In this document: piece by piece, positions 23,641 through 34,654 of the stretch
How the letters are laid out: the number at the start of each line of letters is the position of its first letter
How positions within the stretch are numbered: the first letter of the stretch is position 1
Assembly: GCA_023375675.1 (NCBI GenBank)
Contig: JALQBC010000011.1
Span: 496,001 to 560,000, forward strand
Length of the DNA stretch: 64,000 bases
Origin: Cytospora piceicola
Lineage: Eukaryota > Ascomycota > Sordariomycetes > Diaporthales > Cytosporaceae
Direction: 5' to 3'
Made by a program: the position numbers and the translations under genes
The notes under the pieces: model-generated
Told to the model about the DNA's origin: nothing
The model's input: the letters and a program-made list of their open reading frames with translations, nothing else
Databases searched by the model: none

Positions 23641-24414
23641 ATGTCCGAAAACAAGATGTCTGGTTTCAAGGGCTTCTACAAAAACGAGTCACTATCAGAT
23701 GTCGTTCTGGTCTTCTCAGGGCGCAGGGTTCCAGTTCACAGGGTCATCCTTCCGGCCCAAAACAAGTACCTCAGTGGGTTTTTTGAAGAATCCTTCGCGG
23801 AGGCCACTGCGCAACAGGTCGAATTGCACGATGACAACCCAGAAGCTCTCGAGCGTCTCCTCAAGTGTCTGTACGGATACGATCCAGAAGTCTTCAACGA
23901 GTACTACGCCGAATCAGTCATGCGGGCCGACCGCGAGGAGGTAGAGCCAGAGGGAGGCTGGTCTGACGTCGCGATCAAGAACTGTCTCAGGTCGTGCCCC
24001 ATTCCCGTCGTCAAAGTCAAGGGAAGCTACAAGCCCTGGCGCTTGGACCCCGACACGCGTGCCTGGAGGAGTTCCCCGCGGTGCCATCATGCCCTTGCCC
24101 ACACCATCGACCTGTATTTCATCCCGGACAAGTATCTCGCCGCCGAGGTCTGCGACGCCCTGGTCCGGCGTTTCGACTTCGCGCTGCGGCACTGGCTCTT
24201 CTCCAGCACGTACTTCCGCAAGACCGGGAGGCCTGAGGATGCAATGCGCCGCAATTATGCAGGTTTCTTTGATGGATGGTGGGTTACAAGTGTAGGGGCC
24301 TGGGGCCGCCCTGTCACGGGGAAACTGCGTAAACTGTATGGAGCCCTCCCTGAGCTCCATTCTGATGTCCTACAGCTCCAGGCCACTCGGGCCGCTAGAA
24401 AGAGAGGGGAGTGA
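23641..24414 (+). CDS. BTB/POZ domain protein
   Basis: As drawn the protein has 257 residues. A BTB domain starts almost at once: GFKGFYKNESLSDVVLVF, VPVHRVILPAQNKYLSGFF, and LHDDNPEALERLLKCLYGYD. The middle part has IDLYFIPDKYLAAEVCDALV, the usual continuation of BTB folds in fungal single-BTB proteins, which may act as protein-interaction or cullin-3 adaptor modules. The frame stays open upstream, so ATG 23503 (46 residues longer) is an alternative start; 23641 is preferred because the domain begins right after it. Residues encoded by about 24255-24345 look unlike the family and may be an unspliced in-frame intron. Single exon otherwise. Confidence 0.75.
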   Translation: MSENKMSGFKGFYKNESLSDVVLVFSGRRVPVHRVILPAQNKYLSGFFEESFAEATAQQVELHDDNPEALERLLKCLYGYDPEVFNEYYAESVMRADREEVEPEGGWSDVAIKNCLRSCPIPVVKVKGSYKPWRLDPDTRAWRSSPRCHHALAHTIDLYFIPDKYLAAEVCDALVRRFDFALRHWLFSSTYFRKTGRPEDAMRRNYAGFFDGWWVTSVGAWGRPVTGKLRKLYGALPELHSDVLQLQATRAARKRGE

Positions 24415-24617
24415 GAGAGAGAGGCGAGCAATCCTCGATCAGTGAGTATGTATTTCCAACGGTTCTTGGTATTCCTAAGAATAGAGATATACAGTTTTCC
24501 TCCAACAAAACATTGAAGAAGCTCGTCGTGATCGGTATGCTGTCAAGCGTGCACTCGTGGTATACCCGAACCTTGGAATAAGATTAGGACTTGGAGAGAT
24601 ATCACTCCATCGTTGTT

Positions 24618-24669
24618 TACCTTACCTACTTAGGTACCTACTAAGTACTTAAGTACCTAGGTACTTAGT
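24618..24669. repeat. Cluster of TAGGTACCTA/AAGTACTTAAG words
   Basis: TTAGGTACCTACTAAGTACT and AAGTACCTAGGTACTTAG follow each other; most are perfect or near palindromes. The cluster ends about 110 bases before the SINE-like unit. Confidence 0.75.
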
Positions 24670-24779
24670 GGCTGGCGCACCGGCACACTTACACACCAGA
24701 CGGCGACACGTGCCCAGCTTCACTTCACCAGCAGCCAAACCTGCCCTTATAAACCAAGCGTTTCTTTGCTTCTATCACC

Positions 24780-24937
24780 GGGTGATGGTGTAGTGGTATA
24801 AATTTACCATTACAACACCACCCTGGACGCCTGAGTTCGATTACCTGATCCACCCAATGTTAACCCTCGAGGCCTGGGTGAAGCTCCCCTTCCGGGAGAG
24901 AGATGTAGGCCGCGCAACTGCGCGGCCGAACTCTTTT
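24780..24937 (+). mobile_element. tRNA-derived, SINE-like RNA polymerase III unit
   Basis: The first about 77 bases resemble a tRNA: TGGTGTAGTGG (A box, about 24785) and AGTTCGATTAC (B box, about 24834), some 50 bases apart, ending in CCACCCA opposite a GGGTG start. The acceptor and T stems do not pair fully, so it is not a working tRNA. An unrelated body follows, with a CTCCC/GGGAG hairpin (24884-24898) and a perfect 8-bp stem GGCCGCGC/GCGCGGCC with loop AACT (24908-24927). A TTTTT run at about 24933 would stop RNA polymerase III. This layout fits a tRNA-derived SINE or a Pol III small RNA. I see no second copy in the window and no clear target-site duplication. Confidence 0.45.
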
Positions 24938-25997
24938 TGCCTTTTCTTCCTTTTTTAATTATTATTTACATTCTTACCTGTTGTGGCTTGCATCCCATTT
25001 TGAATCCCAAAGCCAATTCTGAGGGGCGATCTTATCTTGGAAGTCGACGATGCGTAGTTTGACAAATTGGTGGTCGAGGTACAAGTGACGATGCCTTCAA
25101 TGTTCTTGTTTCAAAGTCTGGGGATTGGCAAGGTGTAGAGAGTCTCACCGTACATTTTCTGTTCGGTTGTTCTAGAACACAAGTTCATCCAGACTCTTCA
25201 GTAAATTGTATTGATATCATCATATTGGAGGTAGCTTTACTTGATCCTTTTCGCCAGCTATACACAACTGCACTGTGATAATCAGAAGAAGAGGTGATTG
25301 CCCCTGACTTTGTCACATTCGGTAAATAATAGCCATCTTCATCAACGGCTTTGCAAATTGGATAGAGGCTATGGCTATGACCACCGGGGCCTTGCCAATT
25401 ATTAATGAAGCATAAGACATGCTTCTCGTATCATATGAGTTGATTTGACTACCAGTCAAGTCTCGAGGTTGAGTTGGACTACTTACTTGAAGGTTAAGTA
25501 GATGATAGTTGTCTCTGCAGGTTAGAATTATATTTCCCACAACACGATCATTGTTAAATCGTCCTCCCCTAGGCCATTGCTCAGTTATAGGTTTGGCAAA
25601 TGTATGGGCAAACGGAGTAGTCTACGGTTGATTCAATTGCTTTCCACAAACGCTTCCAGCACGAGTGTCAAGTAGATATATCACCGTCCCCAACTTCGCG
25701 GCCCATGCCGGCCACTCAATGTTGCCTATGGGTGTGGTCTGGAACAAGATGTATCATCGATAGAAGAATCGGCACATACTCAAACCCCGTTGAAGTTAAA
25801 GAAGAGCGTCAACAGGTAAGCTCATGTACGGCAAGCAGCGCATGGCTCAGATCACACATGTGCACTGTTCAGATCCGTTGCCTGGGTGAATGACATCTGG
25901 AGACGAAGATATCGGGGCAGTTTTTTGAGCTCTTAATATTTTGTTCATCATTCATCGTGCATGTACAGTAATACCTGGCTCATCCATCACATAGCTC

Positions 25998-26797
25998 TTA
26001 AGCGTTCCAGTCAATATCGCTGGAGGCACCGAGGACTTTCTCGGCCATCGACTCGTTGGTACCTGTGCTATCCGGCTCGACGTGAGTGGACCTGAGTGCA
26101 ATTAGCATAAATACTTCCAACCCAGACCACACGTGCACCAGTATGGGACAGAATCAACATACTTCACCTTGCCATTCTCGACCACAAGGGCGTACCGCTT
26201 GCTCCGGACGTTTCCAAAGACCTTGGTGGCATCGAAGCTAAGGTCCAACGCCTTGGTGAACTCGCCTTGCGCGTCGGCGACGAAGCGAACCTAAAGAAAT
26301 ATGTTAGCAGCTAGATCAAGTACACGCTGCATACTTGTGTATCAATAAGCAGGGCTGCGGGATAACATACGCCATGTGTTGCGCTGGGGTCCAGCGTCTC
26401 ACCCCAGGCCTTCATCACGAATGGGTCGTTAACCGCAACGACAAAGACCTTACCGGCACGCTTGAGCTCGGGGTGAAGGAGGTAACTGGGGACATGCTTT
26501 TGTGAGCATCCGGGGCCTGTACGTCATCATCAGTCTCACGTAGCAGTTAACAGTTGATGAGTTGCACTTACTGTAGGCGCCGGGGACGCCGATGATTATG
26601 CCGTTACCGGTGGACAACTCCTCGGCGAGGTTCACCTTGTTTGCCGGCGAGCCCTCGCTGAGGACGTCCAAGTTGGGGATAGCATCACCAACCTTCACGA
26701 AGGCTGGGCGAGTTGAGTGGAAGCCCCTGGAGGTGGCCGAAACCAGGCCGGACCGGGCCGTGAGGGTTAGGGGACGGAGGCTTGATCTGAATGCCAT
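25998..26797 (-). CDS. Mitochondrial 1-Cys peroxiredoxin (Prx5/PMP20-like)
   Basis: Thiol peroxidase reducing hydrogen peroxide and alkyl hydroperoxides. Exons on the minus strand 26797-26572, 26516-26371, 26290-26163 and 26091-25998 give 197 residues. The first about 30 residues are Arg/Ser/Thr-rich without acids (RSSLRPLTLTARSG), a mitochondrial presequence. The core begins at VKVGDAIPNLDVLSEG. The peroxidatic cysteine is C79 in VPGAYSPGCSQKHVPSY, and KVFVVAVNDPFVMKAW follows, as in the Prx5 subfamily. C79 is the only cysteine in the whole protein, so reduction must use an external thiol. All joins are in phase with GT-AG borders. Confidence 0.93.
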
Positions 26798-28042
26798 TGT
26801 AACTGAAAATGGTCGGGATTTATGTGACGGTTACGGAAACAAAAATTGATGGGGAAAGTGCTGCTGTCAGAGAATATCAAACCTTCGATGATTCTAAGGT
26901 AAGGTCGTGTTGACTGGTGCACGGGTCGGGCCTTCGTAGTGCGACGTTCAAATGACATCATACAAGCAGAGGGAGCATCCCTGTCGCAGTGTACTTAGGT
27001 AAGTATCTCTATTAGCCTTTAGTGATATTGGGATTTCAGTGGTGAGCAGTCATCGCTTACGTGCATAACAAAGTTCGACAGCTACCTAGGCCCCTGATCA
27101 TTCTACTGCAGTATAGTGAACAATGTGCTACGGATTTCATGGTAACAGTCTGCTGTTATCTTGCAGCATCTCACCTTGATTATCAACAAACCAGCAACCA
27201 CGGGTTAGGGTTAATTGTAAGAACCCTGTTGGTGCCTGGCATTCACCCCCTGCTTACCTAAAAGAAACCCACTATATCTAACCTGAGGTACCTCTGTACC
27301 CCTGCAATGGGAAGGCACTCAGCGGCAGCCTATGCCGCTGACGCCCCGATACAACTCTGACTCTCTCCTGCTACCAACGCAACTGCAACTACACAGTACT
27401 CGACCTTACCAATCACTCCTACCTCGAACATTCTGAGACCTGATTCTGGCCATCACCTCCAAGTGCCATCCAAGCCTCTATCAACCTTCATCCTGAAAAG
27501 GTACGCGGCTTTGCCTCACCTGCGTCTGCAGCCCGGTTCACGGCCCCGTTTATCACCGGCGGCTCCGTCGCCAACCATCGCGGATCTGTCCGATTGTTAA
27601 CTATTTGCCCCTCATTAGACCTCTTTTGTCTGTGGCGTGTGACACAGGTCTCAACAGGTCAACGGTCACAGGTCTGCGGCACCTGGCCTGTTTGTCCATT
27701 TTCGACTCAAGATAATCGCCTCCATCGTCCCATACACATCGTCCTGCATACAGACGCGACACCTCGGCGATCCTCACCCGACACCCCTTTCCACCCATAC
27801 CTATACCCACCCTCGCCTTTTGAGGTGATCTTCAGACCCTACCACTTGGAGAAACACAGACTCGGATCTTCAAATCCGGGTCGCTCGCCACAATTCCTCC
27901 CAAAACCCGCAAGCGAACGGCGGCTGAGGCGAAGCTATCCTCGACAACCAAGGACTTACAACCCAACAAGAGGATCTCCGCCTCGGCTAGCCATCCAAGT
28001 CAAGGCTCCCCCCCAACCCCCCTCACCACAGCCTCGACCAAC
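26798..28042. other. Divergent promoter region of the peroxiredoxin and RBR ligase genes
   Basis: Long for this window. The Pro/Ser/Thr-coding, C-rich stretch 27420-28042 is probably a long 5' leader of the RBR gene, perhaps with an intron (AAGGTACGCGG at about 27498). A lone GGGTTAGGGTTA occurs at about 27203. No other gene is supported. Confidence 0.5.
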
Positions 28043-29763
28043 ATGGACTCAGACGATGATATGATCTCGAACATCTCCAGTGACGATGACGTCCTGCAAG
28101 ATGAGAGTGACAACTCGGCCGACGATGGTATGCTTAACACGCTCCTTCTATTCTTCTGCTACACCTCCTCGGAGAGACATGTAATTGATAATATCTACAC
28201 AGGGTTCGATTTTGAAGAAGAGCCTGACCAAGAGCTGCCCGGCCAGATGGGCTTCAGTCCCAAGAAGAAAGTCCAGTTCGATATTACCTACAAAGTCTTC
28301 GAACCCCAAGATATCCAGAAACAGCAAGATGACCTTATCGACGAAGTGAACATGATCCTCGAGCTCTCCAAAGAGGATGCGGCCATCATGCTCCGTTATT
28401 TTAGGTGGAACAAGGAGAGGTTGATCGACGATTATATGGATAAGCCGGCGAAGGTCCTCGAGGCTGCAGGGCTGGGAGGTAGCGCCACTAAGGGACCGCG
28501 GCTGGAAGTCATACCCGGCTTCATGTGTGACATCTGCTGCGAGGATGACGATGACCTTCAGACATTTGCCATGAAGTGCGGCCACCGCTACTGCGTCGAC
28601 TGCTACCGACAATACCTCACACACAAGATCAAGGAGGAGGGTGAAGCTGCACGAATCCAGTGTCCCTCGGACGGTTGCCGCCGTATCATTGATGCGCGAT
28701 CCTTGGACCTTCTCGTTACCGAGGATATGAGAGATCGGTACCGGCAGCTTCTTAACAGGACGTACGTAGAGGACAACGACACACTGAAGTGGTGCCCTGC
28801 TCCTGATTGCCCGAATGCCGTTGGCTGTGGCATCAAGAAGAAAGATCTTGACAGGGTGGTGCCTACAGTTGCCTGCTCCTGTAGTCATCGCTTCTGCTTT
28901 GGCTGCATCCTCAGTGATCATCAGCCAGCGCCTTGTGAGCTGGTCAAGAGGTGGCTAAGGAAGTGTGCAGACGACAGTGAGACAGCCAACTGGATCTCAG
29001 CAAATACTAAGGAGTGCCCTAAGTGCAACTCCACGATCGAGAAGAACGGTGGCTGCAACCACATGACATGCCGGAAGTGCAAGTACGAATTCTGCTGGAT
29101 GTGCATGGGCCTCTGGTCCGAGCACGGCACCAGCTGGTACAACTGCAACCGTTTCGAAGAAAAGAGCGGCCTCGATGCTCGAGATGCCCAGGCCAAGTCC
29201 CGTGTGTCTCTGGAGAGGTACCTGCACTACTACAACCGTTACGCCAACCACGAGCAGTCCGCGCGCTTGGACAAGGACATCTACCAAAAGACGGAGAAGA
29301 AGATGATCCAGCTCCAGACTGCTTCAGGCATGTCCTGGATCGAGGTGCAGTATCTGCACGCGGCGTCCCAAGCCCTCCAAACCTGCCGACAGACCCTGAA
29401 ATGGACCTATGCTTTCGCATTCTACCTTGCTCGAAACAACCTGACAGAGATCTTCGAGGACAACCAAAAGGACTTGGAAATGGCAGTGGAAGCCTTGTCC
29501 GAAATGTTCGAGAAACCTGTTCCCGAGCTGTCGGACTCGAAGCTCAAGGTTGAGATCATGGACAAGACATCATACTGTAATAAGAGGCGGGTCATCCTAC
29601 TAGAAGATACGGCTGAGAACCTTGCAAATAGTAAGTCACAATCCCTCCATTCTACATTGTGTAATTAATGAAAATATACTCACAACTCACAGGGAAATGG
29701 AAGTTCAACGTGGATCTTCAGAACCCAGGAGCCTCAGCGGTCGGTAACAGCGGTCAGCGATAG
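28043..29763 (+). CDS. Ariadne-like RBR E3 ubiquitin ligase
   Basis: RING-between-RING ligase: RING1 recruits an E2, and a RING2 cysteine takes ubiquitin as a thioester before transfer. Exons 28043-28127, 28203-29630 and 29693-29763 give 527 residues. The acidic N-terminus (MDSDDDMISNISSDDD) and the UBA-like helices (LSKEDAAIMLRYFRWNKERL) are typical of Ariadne proteins. RING1 starts at C137 (CDICCEDDDD). The IBR follows (WCPAPDCPNAV to CSHRFCFGC). RING2 reads CPKCNSTIEKNGGCNHMTC with the catalytic cysteine at C313, then FCWMCMGLWSEHG. The C-terminal Ariadne helices follow (YYNRYANHEQSARLDK). Intron 1 (75 bases) is a multiple of three and contains no stop. Confidence 0.94.
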
Positions 29764-30956
29764 AGCCTGAAGTCGTTCAAGACCTACAAGAAGATCGAGC
29801 TTGAGAGGGACCTCATTCGGCAGCGAGTGTATGAAGCCGGTAATTGGGCGTACTTTGCAAATGTGCGTTTGGCGAGAGGCGACTTCGACCAGCTGAGTAA
29901 GGAGGGGTTGCTGGATACAACATCGGCCTCGAAAACACAAGCCAAACGCATTGGAAGGTTCTTGTTTATTACAAGGTCGCTGCTACCGACCTGCCAATGG
30001 GCAAGGGTGATCGTATTATCTATGCGAGTAGGCACATGGACATCTGCAAGCCTGAATGAATTTTAGGCTGGGGGTTTAGACGTGAAGAGTACGGCGAACT
30101 CATAGCAAATTCTCGATGGGATGTATCAGCGCGCAATCGTGCGCTGATGCCTTGGGAAGGACACGAAACATCATGATCACTAGAAGGGACTTGGCTTTCT
30201 TTAAAACCATATGCGCAGGAGTCTCGGTTATCCAGGGTTGGAGGGGTTATTGTTGCATCAGGCCCATATACGACGGGGTGGCCTGCCATAACATCGGAAT
30301 CATTAGACTGTGTACGGTTTTTGTTTTAGATACGTATAATGATTGAGACTTGGGCTTTTCTAGCTTCTTCGTGAGCACTGTCTCTGTGACCATCTGTGGT
30401 TAGACATATGTGTTGAAGTCGTTGTTGCGGAGGCATAAGACCATAAACCCAACAACGTTTATCCGACATGGCCATCCGGGGCAGCGCCCCTGCACCCTGC
30501 ATCTTATTCCGGAAAGTGGCGGGTCAATCCTTATCCCCTATCAGTTGATTGCAGTGCCGAGGAGGCTTCCCGAGCATTAACATATTTGGGGCACCGTCAG
30601 GACTGTGTATAATACCCCTGGCGACATCGGGGGATCTTAGGAATGTCGGCAAAAGTTAATCCTCTCTGCTGGGGACGAAGCTTGGTCATTAACCTCTGGA
30701 ATACGATCACTTGACCCCCCTCTGCGCCCTGGTTCCGAGCTTCACCGTCCTCTTGCCCCGTGTTCCGAGCCGAACCGGCCCATCGTCGGCTATTGCACTT
30801 GCTTCACGCCGATCCACCCCGGAGAGTTCATCGTCGGGTCCACGACTCTTGAGGCGGAACTAGTTGTTCTGTATTATATAACGTGCTGTAGCAACAGCTG
30901 CTCTATTTCCATATTCTGTACGCTCGAGGTCTACGTAGCCTGGGTGACTTACAAAG
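29764..30956. other. Intergenic region RBR ligase to CoA transferase
   Basis: Holds the RBR 3' flank and the promoter of the CoA-transferase gene. A single CCGAGG lies at 30557-30562. Short open frames near 29830-30060 have no family likeness. Confidence 0.55.
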
Positions 30957-32750
30957 ATGCCGTCCGCTAGTCTTTGCATACGGACTCTCAGAGCATACTC
31001 CAAGTATGGCTCAAATGTGAGTATGAGCCCGTCTACCAACAGCATACAGCGTGCTCTCACACATGTTTGGGGAAGACGTGTGTCTGTATAGCAGTCTGTA
31101 GCTAACCCATCATCCGCTTCCTGACAGCATGCCCTCCTCTTTGCCCGCGCCTTCTCGGCGACCTCCCGGAGGCCCGAGATCAACAAAGTCTACCCCTCTG
31201 CGGCGAAAGCCCTCGAGGACATGAAGCCCAACAGCACCCTCCTCTGCGGCGGCTTCGGCCTGTGCGGCGTGCCCGACACGCTCATCAACGAGGTCTTCAA
31301 CAAGCCTGAGATCAAGGGGCTCACGGCCGTGTCGAACAACGCGGGCACCGACACCAGCGGGCTGGGCAAGCTCCTCAAGACGAAGCAGATCAAGAAGATG
31401 ATCGCGAGCTACATCGGCGAGAACAAGACCTTCGAGAAGATGTACCTGACGGGCGAGGTCGAGCTGGAGCTGACGCCGCAGGGCACGCTGGCGGAGCGGT
31501 GCGCGTCGGGCGGCAAGGGCATCCCGGCCTTCTACACGCCGGCGGCGTTCGGCACGGTGGTGCAGACGGGTGACCTGCCGCTGCGGAACCACCCGGACGG
31601 CAGCCCGGACCAGTACTCGTACCCCAAGGACGTCAAGGTGTTCGGGGGCAAGAGCTACCTGCTGGAGCACGCCATCGCGGGCGACTACGCCTTCGTCAAG
31701 GCGCACCGGGCCGACAGGCTGGGCAACTGCCAGTTCCGCCTGGCGGCGCACAACTTCAACGGCGCCATGGGCCGCAACGCGCGCATGACCATCGTCGAGG
31801 CCGAGGAGATTGTCGAGCCGGGCGAGATCCCGCCCGAAGCGGTCCACCTGCCCGGCATCTACGTCAAGAGGGTGATCCAGTCCACGGCCGAGAAGGGCAT
31901 CGAGAAGTACACGTGGGCCAAGGAGGAGGGCGAGGAGGGCGGGGAGGCCAAGTCGGCGCTGGGCACGGGCGACACGGCGGCCAAGCGCGAGAGGATCGTG
32001 CGGCGGGCGGCCCGGGAGTTCAAGAACGGCATGTACGCCAACCTGGGCATCGGCATGCCCATGCTGGCGCCCGGGTTCGTCGGCCCCGAGGTCGAGGTCC
32101 AGCTGCAGTCGGAGAACGGGATCCTGGGGCTGGGGCCCTACCCGCGCAGGGGGGCCGAGGACGCGGACCTCATCAACGCGGGCAAGGAGACGGTGACGCT
32201 GCGGCCCGGGGCCGCCGTGTTCGGCAGCGAGGAGAGCTTCGGCATGATCCGCAGCGGGCGCATCAACCTGACCATCCTGGGCGCCATGCAGGTCAGCGCC
32301 AACGGCGACCTGGCCAACTGGATGCTGCCCGGCAAGGTCAAGGGCTTCGGCGGCGCCATGGACCTGGTCAGCAACCCGACCGCCACCAAGGTGGTCGTCA
32401 CCATGGAGCACACGGACAAGAAGGGCAACGCCAAGATCGTCAAGCAGTGTGCCTTCCCGCTGACGGGCAGGGCTTGTGTGTCGAGGATCATCACCGAGCT
32501 GGTAAGTTCTTGCTCTCTACTGCTTGTCACCTTACTTCCTCCCTTTCCTGCCTTTCTAGGCAGTGGTGTGGTTTGGGAATTGGGGACGCACATGCTAATA
32601 TTGTGTTTTCTTCCACAGGGAGTCTTCGATGTCGACTTCGCACACGGACTGACGCTCATCGAGATTGCTGACGGTGTGACGGTGGATGAGATCAAGGCCA
32701 AGACCGAGGCGCCTTTCAACGTGGCCGAGGACCTGAAGCCCATGTTGTAG
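30957..32750 (+). CDS. Succinyl-CoA:3-ketoacid CoA transferase (mitochondrial)
   Basis: Transfers CoA from succinyl-CoA to an acceptor such as acetoacetate (or acetate in fungal relatives) through a glutamyl-CoA intermediate. Exons 30957-31016, 31128-32501 and 32619-32750 give 521 residues, the normal SCOT length. The first about 35 residues ([16 protein letters not shown], then [15 protein letters not shown]) are a mitochondrial presequence. The alpha half has [18 protein letters not shown], and the beta half starts near [20 protein letters not shown]. The catalytic glutamate is E349 in [12 protein letters not shown]. The join between halves is a Glu/Gly-rich linker. Intron 2 (117 bases) is stop-free in frame. 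Exon 2 is very GC-rich. Confidence 0.95.
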
Positions 32751-33125
32751 TTTAACACTAGCTTTGCATGTTCGTTACAGCGATCAAATACTATTGGATC
32801 TTGAACAAGTTTCGTAAAATATATAATCCCTGGTACGCGCATTTTGATCCTTCCTGTTGGTCATCTCACAACTGGGCATTGTTCCCAGTCCGTGTGGGCT
32901 GCCTACCCTAGGGTAGTTGGACTGCGTCTGCAATCGCCATTAGTGCGGCCTGATGCCGCAATCGTAAGCCACGCTTCGTTCTGGCCAGGGTTCTGGTTGT
33001 CCAGCCAGAAATAGCAACATTCTCATTCATCAGGATAGCCATCTCTGCTCACCAACCGACACTTTCCAGATGGGCATCGCTGTTGTGATTGCCCCTGGGT
33101 GTCCTCCAGTCCTCCAATCGCCTTC
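32751..33125. other. Convergent intergenic region
   Basis: 3' flanks of the CoA-transferase gene and of the unrecognised leucine-rich gene. Nothing else is seen. Confidence 0.6.
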
Positions 33126-34654
33126 CTATTTGCCTTGAAACAGGGACAGAGCCTCGCCGACAGAGCCGATTTTGGCCTTCTTCCGGGGTCGCAAAGCCAG
33201 ACCGCTTGGCTCAGATGCCTTTCTCTTGGTTTTCCCCACCTGCTCGTCTTTGTGAGGCTTCGCTCTTGTGGTGGATCCACTAGGGATTGGCCTGGCGATG
33301 GCGTTCTTGGCTGGTGAGAACCGTGAATCCAGCTCCATAGTGTGATCCCAGTATCGCCAGAAGAACAACGTATTCACGAACGGGTCAGAGCCAGTGATCT
33401 GCCTGCCCTGACCCAGCGTCAGCGATACAAAGGGACCGGAGCGGGGATGCGTGTCGCCAGGCGCGAAGTTGCTTTGGAGTGTAGTCAGGACTGGCTGCTC
33501 GAGCTGGGAGTATATTTCGTAGCCCTGGTTCCCAGCATCAGATGTTGACACGGACTTGGAGGCAATGTTCTTGGTCAGACGGAGCCAGGATCTATAAGTA
33601 TGGAGACTGATGCCCTCTGGATAGTACGTATCTCCAACAGCGACATGACCAGAGTAAGCAGCAGTCCGTTTAGCGTAGATCCACCCATATTCTTTGGCGA
33701 GGCGTTCTGCACTATACTTTTCCATACTGGCGCCGAGGACCTCAAACATGGCCAGTGCAGGAAACTGGGTGACGTACTGAAGACAGTCCTGAGTGAGAGA
33801 GCCTTTAGTATTCATATGGATCCTCAGCACCTTGAGCATGGGGAATGGATCGTCATGAAGACTCCATGCCCTCACCAAGCGGTCGCTGAGCCGGGGAAAG
33901 GGGAGGGAGTCGTCGCTGGGCTCAATGATCTCCAAAATACCCAGGTTTTTCACCAAGACAGGGAGGTGCAGCAATTCGGTGGAGTCAACCAGACAGGTAC
34001 CAACGATCTTCAGGTGGGAGATAAAGGTAAAACTATCAGGCTGGAGAGGCTTCAGGTAGACAGATAGAGGCGCTACTGTCTTTTCGAAGTGCTGGTGGAA
34101 ACGCAGTAGGGCCATGGCCATGGGGGCCCGGGGGTCTTTGAGCGCGTGGATGATCCTCCAAGCGCTCTTCCATTCGCTCAATGATATTGACCTTGGGAGT
34201 GTGTAAGTAAGTGATAAAGATCAATGGTTAGGGCCCAGGTTGGTTGTGTACGATGAGACAATGGTCAGGTTTACTATGAGGTGACTGCTGAAGGAATACA
34301 ATATGACTGGAAAGGCTGGCTTGATAGTTTGTGTGGAAACAAGCGGTGGAAGCAGGTATCATATGTATCCGTAGGGTGGTCTTACTCAGGATGTATCACC
34401 AACTGCTTTAAGATGGTCTGCAGAGCTTTTGGAGAAAGGTTCTCGAAGTACGAGGGGTCGACCTCGTGAATATTGGCTGCAGCTACCCTGGCAGCCATCT
34501 CAGTAAGCGGCGAAGGACCTTTGTGGCCATGGTGAGGATCATCACTGCCGCGGCGCCGACAGGTCGAAGGTTTGCATCTTGGTTTGCGATCCCAGCCGAT
34601 GTCATGATTGTAAGTAGGTTGCGCAGTCCACTCCCTAGAAACGAAGGGATCCAT
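33126..34654 (-). CDS. Unrecognised leucine-rich nuclear-type protein
   Basis: Exons on the minus strand 34654-34386 and 34191-33126 give 444 residues. I do not recognise a named family. Near the N-terminus (FENLSPKALQTILKQLVIHPE, then SLSEWKSAWRIIHALKD) is a helical stretch faintly like an F-box. The middle has leucine-spaced strands (LLHLPVLVKNLGILEIIE, MLKVLRIHM) like the irregular repeats of fungal F-box/LRR-type proteins. The C-terminus carries a basic bipartite stretch (KTKRKASEPS...RPRKKAKIG), a likely nuclear signal. The start is the first ATG in the first exon. The intron (194 bases) is long for this genome, but its CCTAACC branch point and frame support it. Confidence 0.65.

Larger units (their letters stand above)
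24415..25997. other. Gene-free region with a SINE-like unit
   Basis: Contains a TACCTAGG-type cluster (24618-24669) and the tRNA-derived unit at 24780-24937. From about 24940 to 25700 the DNA is visibly richer in A and T than its neighbours and has no supported coding frame. It may hold remains of an old mobile element, but I recognise none. Confidence 0.55.

Noticed and set aside
27200..27212. TTAGGG-type telomere-like motif
   Set aside because: Only about two units, inside a normal promoter region between core genes; expected by chance.
31110..32411. 433-codon open frame antisense to the CoA-transferase gene
   Set aside because: A shadow of very GC-rich coding DNA: His/Arg/Ala/Leu-rich, no family likeness, and the sense strand is a complete known enzyme.
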